Positions 59,830-64,000 of a DNA stretch of 64,000 nucleotides are shown here, piece by piece. Every line of letters begins with the position of its first letter. Within the stretch, counting starts at the first letter, position 1. The stretch spans positions 310,001 through 374,000 of the forward strand of contig JAEYWY010000002.1 in the NCBI GenBank assembly GCA_023428695.1. Direction: 5' to 3'. A program made the position numbers and the translations under genes. Origin of the DNA: Bacteroidota bacterium (GTDB taxonomy: Bacteria; Bacteroidota; Bacteroidia; Cytophagales; Cyclobacteriaceae). The notes beneath the pieces are model-generated. The model ran no database searches and was not told the origin of the DNA. It saw nothing but the letters and a program-made list of their open reading frames with translations.

Positions 59830-59867
59830 AAAATTGGATTCTTTTTTCATAAAAACAAGCCAATTTT
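59830..59867. repeat. 8-bp inverted repeat upstream of acsA
   Basis: AAAATTGG (59830-59837) and CCAATTTT (59860-59867) are separated by 22 bases and lie 29-66 bases before the acsA ATG, where an operator could sit. Confidence 0.3.
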
Positions 59868-59930
59868 GAGTTGTGCCCGGACACACAGAAAAAGAAAACG
59901 AGGTTTTCACCCTGTTTTTACACAGTCGCA

Positions 59931-60021
59931 AAAATTTTGGTGCGCACCAGTGGTAATTGTTTGAGACTTTGTCTGTCGAAATCGCGTTAAACAATAAGAC
60001 TGAAATGGGCACCAAAATTTT
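59931..60021. repeat. 91-bp nested inverted repeat, possible structured RNA or cruciform
   Basis: AAAATTTTGGTGC (59931-59943) and its exact complement GCACCAAAATTTT (60009-60021) form 13-bp outer arms. ATTGTTT (59956-59962) and AAACAAT (59989-59995) form inner arms, and AGACtttGTCT (59964-59974) forms a small hairpin inside. GGTGCGCACC at 59939-59948 is itself a palindrome. No target-site duplication is seen around the arms. It fills the middle of the gap between acsA and the methyltransferase gene; outside it I see nothing else in 59802-60200 besides the acsA repeat. Confidence 0.45.
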
Positions 60022-60200
60022 ACCCTAACGCGTGTTGCGGCGTGCCTGTATGAAAGCACGCGAGTACAGAGAATTCAGTTATCGGGCACGCACCTCAGAG
60101 CGCCAACAGACGTCGAAATGAGAAGAAGGATTTTTATTCGCACGAAAAAGTACCGGATTTCTTGGGAACCAGTTAATTTGAACCTCCTTGCGTAGCTGGC

Positions 60201-60998
60201 ATGGCTGCTCCCTTTGATCATATTACACTTGTTCAGGATTCCGTCTTCAGCCGGAGTGCAATCGGACAATTGCAGCGTAAACACGTTTGGAATTATATCG
60301 AACAAATTATTCCCGAACTCGAGGGGCTTGAGATGCTTGAACTTAACGTTGGCAGAGGCGAGGATGCGCTTATGTTCAGTGACCGGGGTTTCAACCTCGT
60401 GGCAACTGACGTATCTGCCGAGACATATAAACTCACCGAACTAAAGGCAGAGCGTTATTCGATGCGAAGCAAGATCACCCAACAGTATCTTGATCTCGAC
60501 ACCATGGACGAAGTCCTCTTCGACAGAAAATTCGACCTCATCTTTTCAAACTTCGGTGGTTTGAATTGCATCAATCCGGAAGGACTTTCAAAAATGTTCG
60601 CAAAAATTCCTTCTCTGCTGAAACCGGGAGGAAGGTTCATCGCCGTGGTCATGCCCAGATTTTGCCTATGGGAGTCGTTGTATTACAGTGTGAAGTTCCG
60701 GTTTAAAAAAGCTTTCCGCAGGTGGACTTCGCGTGAAGTTGTTTCCGACGATTACGGCATTATGCTTCGCACATGGTATTACAAACCATCACAGGTGAAG
60801 AAACTGGCGCGAGCACATTTTAAGATCGTCAAGATAAAACCCGTCGGGCTTACTCTTCCGCCGGTATGCCTCGACAGTTTCTTCTTCCGAAAGAAAAAAT
60901 TGTTAATCGGCCTGTACAGACTTGAAAAGAGGCTCAACGGAAGTGGATTTGGCGCAGGGATGGCGGATCACTTCCTCATTGATCTGAAACGTCGCTAA
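60201..60998 (+). CDS. Class I SAM-dependent methyltransferase
   Basis: The 265-residue protein has a methyltransferase fold with a modified motif I, MLELNVGRGEDAL (about 45-57), an acidic VATDVS, FDLIFSNFGGLNC and LLKPGGRFIAVVMPRF. The C-terminal part (about 165-265) is basic, with a helical FRFKKAFRRW. Enzymes of this type often sit in surface-glycan gene sets, but no such set is adjacent. The substrate is not assignable. The gene has a long upstream region with an inverted repeat and is convergent with the ZIP gene. Confidence 0.85.
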   Translation: MAAPFDHITLVQDSVFSRSAIGQLQRKHVWNYIEQIIPELEGLEMLELNVGRGEDALMFSDRGFNLVATDVSAETYKLTELKAERYSMRSKITQQYLDLDTMDEVLFDRKFDLIFSNFGGLNCINPEGLSKMFAKIPSLLKPGGRFIAVVMPRFCLWESLYYSVKFRFKKAFRRWTSREVVSDDYGIMLRTWYYKPSQVKKLARAHFKIVKIKPVGLTLPPVCLDSFFFRKKKLLIGLYRLEKRLNGSGFGAGMADHFLIDLKRR

Positions 60999-61008
60999 CG
61001 TTCACCGT

Positions 61009-61776
61009 TTACCCCAATGCGTACTCTGCTGCGACTGCAACCAACGCACCAAATACTGCGACGGCGAGTTTGCGTGCGTTAAAATGATGTTCAGGACTGC
61101 TCTCAAACACAATTGTCGTCGAAATGTGAAGGAAGTTGCCGCACACCAGTGCATACAGAAAAATCATAAATTCCCGGGAGATGATCTCGGCAGATGCAAG
61201 GTAGCTGTTTATCAGTAAGCCAATAGGCGCCGCGATCGAGAATACTACGAGGTGCGGCAGCGCACGTCGCCGGGATCCAAGTTGAAACGCGAGGACCGTC
61301 ACCAGTGCGAAGGCAGCCGGAGCCCGATGAAGTGCAATCCCGATCAGGATCGCGTCCATATCATAACCTATTGTGTGGGATCCATGCTCTGCCAACATCG
61401 CCCCTTCGAGAAATGCGTGAATACATAGTGCGGCAAGCAGGACGAGCGCCGAAACACTTCGCTGCGTTGTACTCTGAATATGATGGTGATCGTGTCCGCC
61501 ATGCGCATGAATATGACCGTGCTCGACGCCGGAGGTGAAATACTCCAGGAACTGCTGAAGAAAAAATCCTCCGAGCACACACAATCCGATCCACGGTCCC
61601 CCTATCGGCTGAGAATAGAGTTCCGGTAATAGGTGTATTACAGTAATTGAAAAAAGATATGCACCCGCGAAAACGAGAAGTAATTTATAGTTGGTGTTCT
61701 TTCCTTTTGGAACGAGATAAACCAATAGACCCGCCAGAAGCGGAGTAAAGAAAAGCACCAGCAGTTTCAGTGTCAT
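61009..61776 (-). CDS. ZIP family divalent metal transporter
   Basis: A 255-residue membrane protein with about eight helices of the ZIP fold, which brings zinc, iron or similar ions into the cytoplasm. The histidine-rich loop EHGHIHAHGGHDHHH lies at about 86-100, and the ion-binding helix regions include CIHAFLEGAMLAEHG and LHRAPAAF. It starts 4 bases inside apbE (ATG overlapping the apbE stop), so the two are translationally coupled. Confidence 0.9.
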   Translation of the reverse strand: MTLKLLVLFFTPLLAGLLVYLVPKGKNTNYKLLLVFAGAYLFSITVIHLLPELYSQPIGGPWIGLCVLGGFFLQQFLEYFTSGVEHGHIHAHGGHDHHHIQSTTQRSVSALVLLAALCIHAFLEGAMLAEHGSHTIGYDMDAILIGIALHRAPAAFALVTVLAFQLGSRRRALPHLVVFSIAAPIGLLINSYLASAEIISREFMIFLYALVCGNFLHISTTIVFESSPEHHFNARKLAVAVFGALVAVAAEYALG

Positions 61777-62822
61777 AGACTTTGGTCGTCTTGCTCAAGT
61801 GTCAATACCTTTTCAATTCCTGGTGTGGCGTACGTTTGAATGTTGCCGTCTGTATCTGAGAACATCAGGAATGCGTCGATCTCATTTTGTGCCTTCAGCA
61901 GTTCAATTGCTTTCTCATGCCCCATTGCCATCAACGCGGTTCCCCAGCAATCAGCAATCGTTGCGTCGGGAGCAAATACCGATGCGCTGAGAATAGCTTT
62001 TCGCGACGGATATCCTGTACGCGGATCAATCGTGTGAGAATAGCGCACACCATCAATGATGTGATAGTTGAAGTAATTTCCCGAGGTCGTAAATGACCGG
62101 TCCGATATGGACACGTATGCCTTAAAGCGTTGGTCCTCCGGTGTGGACGAAGGATCAAGTATGCCAAGTTTCCAGGACTCCCCAGTCTTCATATTTCTGC
62201 CAACAGCCATGCCCTCACCACCCACTTCCACCAACATGTTTCTGACACCCTTCTCACGAAGGAATGCTGTGATAACGTCGGCACCATATCCCTGACCGAT
62301 GCCGCCAAAATCCAGTTGCATGCGAGGATCGGTTTTGGTAACACTGTCGCCAGTAAGTGTGATTCTGTCAAACCCAACCAACGACCGGAGTGAATCAATG
62401 ACTGTCGAATCGGGATCAATGCGTTTTCCCGGACCGAAGCCCCATGCGTTCACCAACGGATTCACGGTCGGATCGAACGCCCCGTCACTTGCTTCGTAAA
62501 CGCGTTTCGCCGTGTGCAATGGAGGAAGAAAGTATGGCCGGCGAACAGGTATCCCCTTCGCGCTTCGGTTAAACACTGACACTTCCGAAGCGGAATCGTA
62601 ATTGTTGATCGATCGATTGACTTCCAACAACAACGAGTCAACCTCATTCTGGAAATTTCGATCCTTGTCGTCAAAATATGTGATGTGATACGTCGTACCC
62701 ATCGTCCTTCCCTCAATTCTTAGCGGCTCCCGGACGGCGTTTTCTTTCCGATAAAAATAAACAGCGAGTATCGCCGCCATCAGGACAGCGCTGTAGAATA
62801 TGTTCTTTTTGCGGTCATCCAT
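61773..62822 (-). CDS. apbE: FAD:protein FMN transferase (ApbE)
   Basis: ApbE attaches FMN covalently to Thr or Ser of target proteins such as NqrB, NqrC and RnfG. The 349-residue protein has an N-terminal membrane anchor (residues 6-24), MGTTYHITYFDD, DFGGIGQGYGADVI (FAD site), MLVEVGGEGMAVG and the YSHTIDPRTGYPS motif. No lipobox cysteine is seen, so it is anchored by the helix. A near-consensus promoter TATCTTTC (minus strand, 62837-62844) lies upstream. It is paired with a ZIP transporter by a 4-base overlap; targets are not encoded here. Confidence 0.93.
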   Translation of the reverse strand: MDDRKKNIFYSAVLMAAILAVYFYRKENAVREPLRIEGRTMGTTYHITYFDDKDRNFQNEVDSLLLEVNRSINNYDSASEVSVFNRSAKGIPVRRPYFLPPLHTAKRVYEASDGAFDPTVNPLVNAWGFGPGKRIDPDSTVIDSLRSLVGFDRITLTGDSVTKTDPRMQLDFGGIGQGYGADVITAFLREKGVRNMLVEVGGEGMAVGRNMKTGESWKLGILDPSSTPEDQRFKAYVSISDRSFTTSGNYFNYHIIDGVRYSHTIDPRTGYPSRKAILSASVFAPDATIADCWGTALMAMGHEKAIELLKAQNEIDAFLMFSDTDGNIQTYATPGIEKVLTLEQDDQSL

Positions 62823-62952
62823 TGCTCAAATCCTGCGAAAGATAGAAAATTGAACGCGAACGACGTATTGCGCAGCGTCCGGTAATTCTCTTATGGAATA
62901 AATTGTTCATTTTTGCTATTCATCGACAGTTGAAACAACGGTCACGACAATC

Positions 62953-63987
62953 ATGCGAGAAGACTATTTGAGTGGTGAGTCCGAAGGACTGAACGCAGCC
63001 GAAAAGGAATTCGAGAAAGCGCTCAGGCCCCTTTCGTTCGAAGACTTTACAGGGCAGCAAAAGGTCGTCGATAACATCAAGGTGTTTGTTCTTGCCGCGA
63101 AACAACGTGGCGAACCACTCGATCACGTTCTCCTGCATGGACCACCGGGGCTCGGCAAGACTACGCTCTCGCATATTATTGCCAACGAGCTCCACTCGAA
63201 CATCAAGATCACCTCCGGACCTGTTCTTGACAAACCAAGTGACCTGGCAGGATTACTGACAAATCTTGAGGCGCACGATGTTTTGTTTATAGACGAGATT
63301 CACCGGCTTAACCCTGTGGTGGAGGAATACCTGTATTCAGCGATGGAAGATTTCCGGATTGATATCATGCTGGACTCCGGACCAAATGCCAGATCAGTTC
63401 AGATTGGACTCAATCCGTTCACGTTGATCGGCGCCACCACGCGCGCTGGTTTACTAACGTCTCCCCTGAGAGCCCGTTTCGGAATAAATGCGCGCCTTGA
63501 ATATTATGACGCCAATCTGCTGACGTCAATCGTGAAACGTTCCGCGCGTATCCTCAACACGCCGGTCGATGAGGATGCAGCATTTGAAATTGCCCGGCGC
63601 AGTCGCGGCACCCCCCGGATTTCAAATAATCTCCTGCGCCGCACGCGCGATTTTGCGCAGATCAAGGGCGATGGGACCATCACGAAAGACATTGCGCAAT
63701 TCGCCTTGAAGGCACTCGACGTGGATGAAAACGGTCTTGACGAGATGGATAACCGCATACTGTTGACAATCATCGAGAAGTTTAAAGGCGGTCCTGTCGG
63801 GATCACTACGATTGCAACCGCAGTAGGCGAAGAGGCCGAGACCATTGAAGAAGTCTATGAGCCGTTTCTGATTCAGGAGGGATACATCAAACGCACGTCG
63901 CGCGGTCGCGAAACAACGGAGCGGGCATTTCGTCACCTGAAAATCCCGATTCCTTCCACGAAGCAAAAAGGATTGTTCGATCGGTAA
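62953..63987 (+). CDS. ruvB: Holliday junction branch migration motor RuvB
   Basis: RuvB is the AAA+ ring motor that drives branch migration with RuvA. The 344-residue protein is complete and has Walker A GPPGLGKT (63-70), Walker B FIDEIHRLNPVVEEYLY (in part), sensor ATTRAG, the arginine-finger region LRARFGI, and the C-terminal winged helix (about 265-340) with YIKRTSRGRE. The ATG at 62953 fits the family. It is not linked to ruvA (5.2-5.8 kb) and is the last gene before the window end. Confidence 0.97.
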   Translation: MREDYLSGESEGLNAAEKEFEKALRPLSFEDFTGQQKVVDNIKVFVLAAKQRGEPLDHVLLHGPPGLGKTTLSHIIANELHSNIKITSGPVLDKPSDLAGLLTNLEAHDVLFIDEIHRLNPVVEEYLYSAMEDFRIDIMLDSGPNARSVQIGLNPFTLIGATTRAGLLTSPLRARFGINARLEYYDANLLTSIVKRSARILNTPVDEDAAFEIARRSRGTPRISNNLLRRTRDFAQIKGDGTITKDIAQFALKALDVDENGLDEMDNRILLTIIEKFKGGPVGITTIATAVGEEAETIEEVYEPFLIQEGYIKRTSRGRETTERAFRHLKIPIPSTKQKGLFDR

Positions 63988-64000
63988 CGATTCATGTTAA

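Noticed and set aside
59112..59852. 246-codon open frame on the plus strand opposite acsA
   Set aside because: It lies wholly antisense to a complete acetyl-CoA synthetase, has no promoter element or family resemblance, and is a codon-usage shadow.
59931..60021. Short mobile element (MITE) with 13-bp terminal repeats
   Set aside because: No flanking target duplication was found and a second copy is not in the window, so the mobile-element call is unsupported.
1..64000. tRNA, rRNA, CRISPR, prophage, IS elements
   Set aside because: Intergenic regions were read for clover-leaf, repeat-spacer, transposase and integrase signals; none were seen.

Overview
The window is a dense, gene-rich chromosomal segment of a Bacteroidota bacterium, most likely a member of the Cytophagales-type lineages. 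The evidence is internal. There is a full-length SprA (the outer-membrane translocon of the type IX secretion system) in the ruvA-sprA-gcvH neighbourhood. Many genes are preceded by the Bacteroidota sigma-factor -7 element TAnnTTTG, usually only 8-25 nt before the start codon. There are also a GWxTD protein, a DUF4105 protein, an archaeal-type class I aldolase and an AccD without its zinc ribbon. I see no rRNA, tRNA, CRISPR array, prophage or insertion sequence; base and codon use look even throughout.

Layout. 1-5.2 kb: purD (cut by the window edge) and recQ on the minus strand, then kdsD and a mannose-1-phosphate guanylyltransferase on the plus strand, linking Kdo and GDP-mannose precursor supply. 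5.2-15.2 kb: ruvA, the 7.3-kb sprA, gcvH, lipA (GcvH carries a lipoyl group that LipA makes) and an unrecognised 168-aa protein. 15.2-19.2 kb: a tight minus-strand operon deoC, ALDH, acylphosphatase, beta-CASP nuclease. 19.2-25 kb: a small basic secreted protein, a giant TPR protein built from five 238-residue units of seven TPRs, and a methyltransferase. 25.2-30.8 kb: GWxTD protein, rsmI, an inositol-phosphatase-family gene and an M16 peptidase. 30.8-35.8 kb: a MacB/FtsX-type permease, a tiny Cys-rich membrane protein, a radical-SAM/SPASM protein and a DUF4105 protein. 35.8-41.5 kb: the complete 2-oxoglutarate dehydrogenase operon sucA-sucB-lpdA. 41.7-46.9 kb: rpsP-rimM-trmD-rplS, class I aldolase, accD and a GrpB-family protein. 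47-48.7 kb: hemE and rplU-rpmA. 49-53.7 kb: nrdB-nrdA preceded by three phased DnaA-box sequences, then a D-lactate-dehydrogenase-like gene. 53.7-57.8 kb: an SGNH-SGNH-MBOAT operon, probably for acylation of a cell-surface glycan. 57.9-64 kb: acsA, an intergenic region with a nested inverted repeat, a methyltransferase, ZIP transporter plus apbE, and ruvB.

Most genes are housekeeping. The least explained parts are the super-repeat TPR protein, the deoC/ALDH/acylphosphatase/beta-CASP operon (whose ALDH lacks the usual general-base glutamate), the phased DnaA boxes before nrdBA, the secreted CxxC-tailed protein, and several perfect palindromes at promoters. Gene starts were moved downstream of the longest frame wherever a TAnnTTTG element, a signal peptide or the family N-terminus showed the longer start to be wrong.
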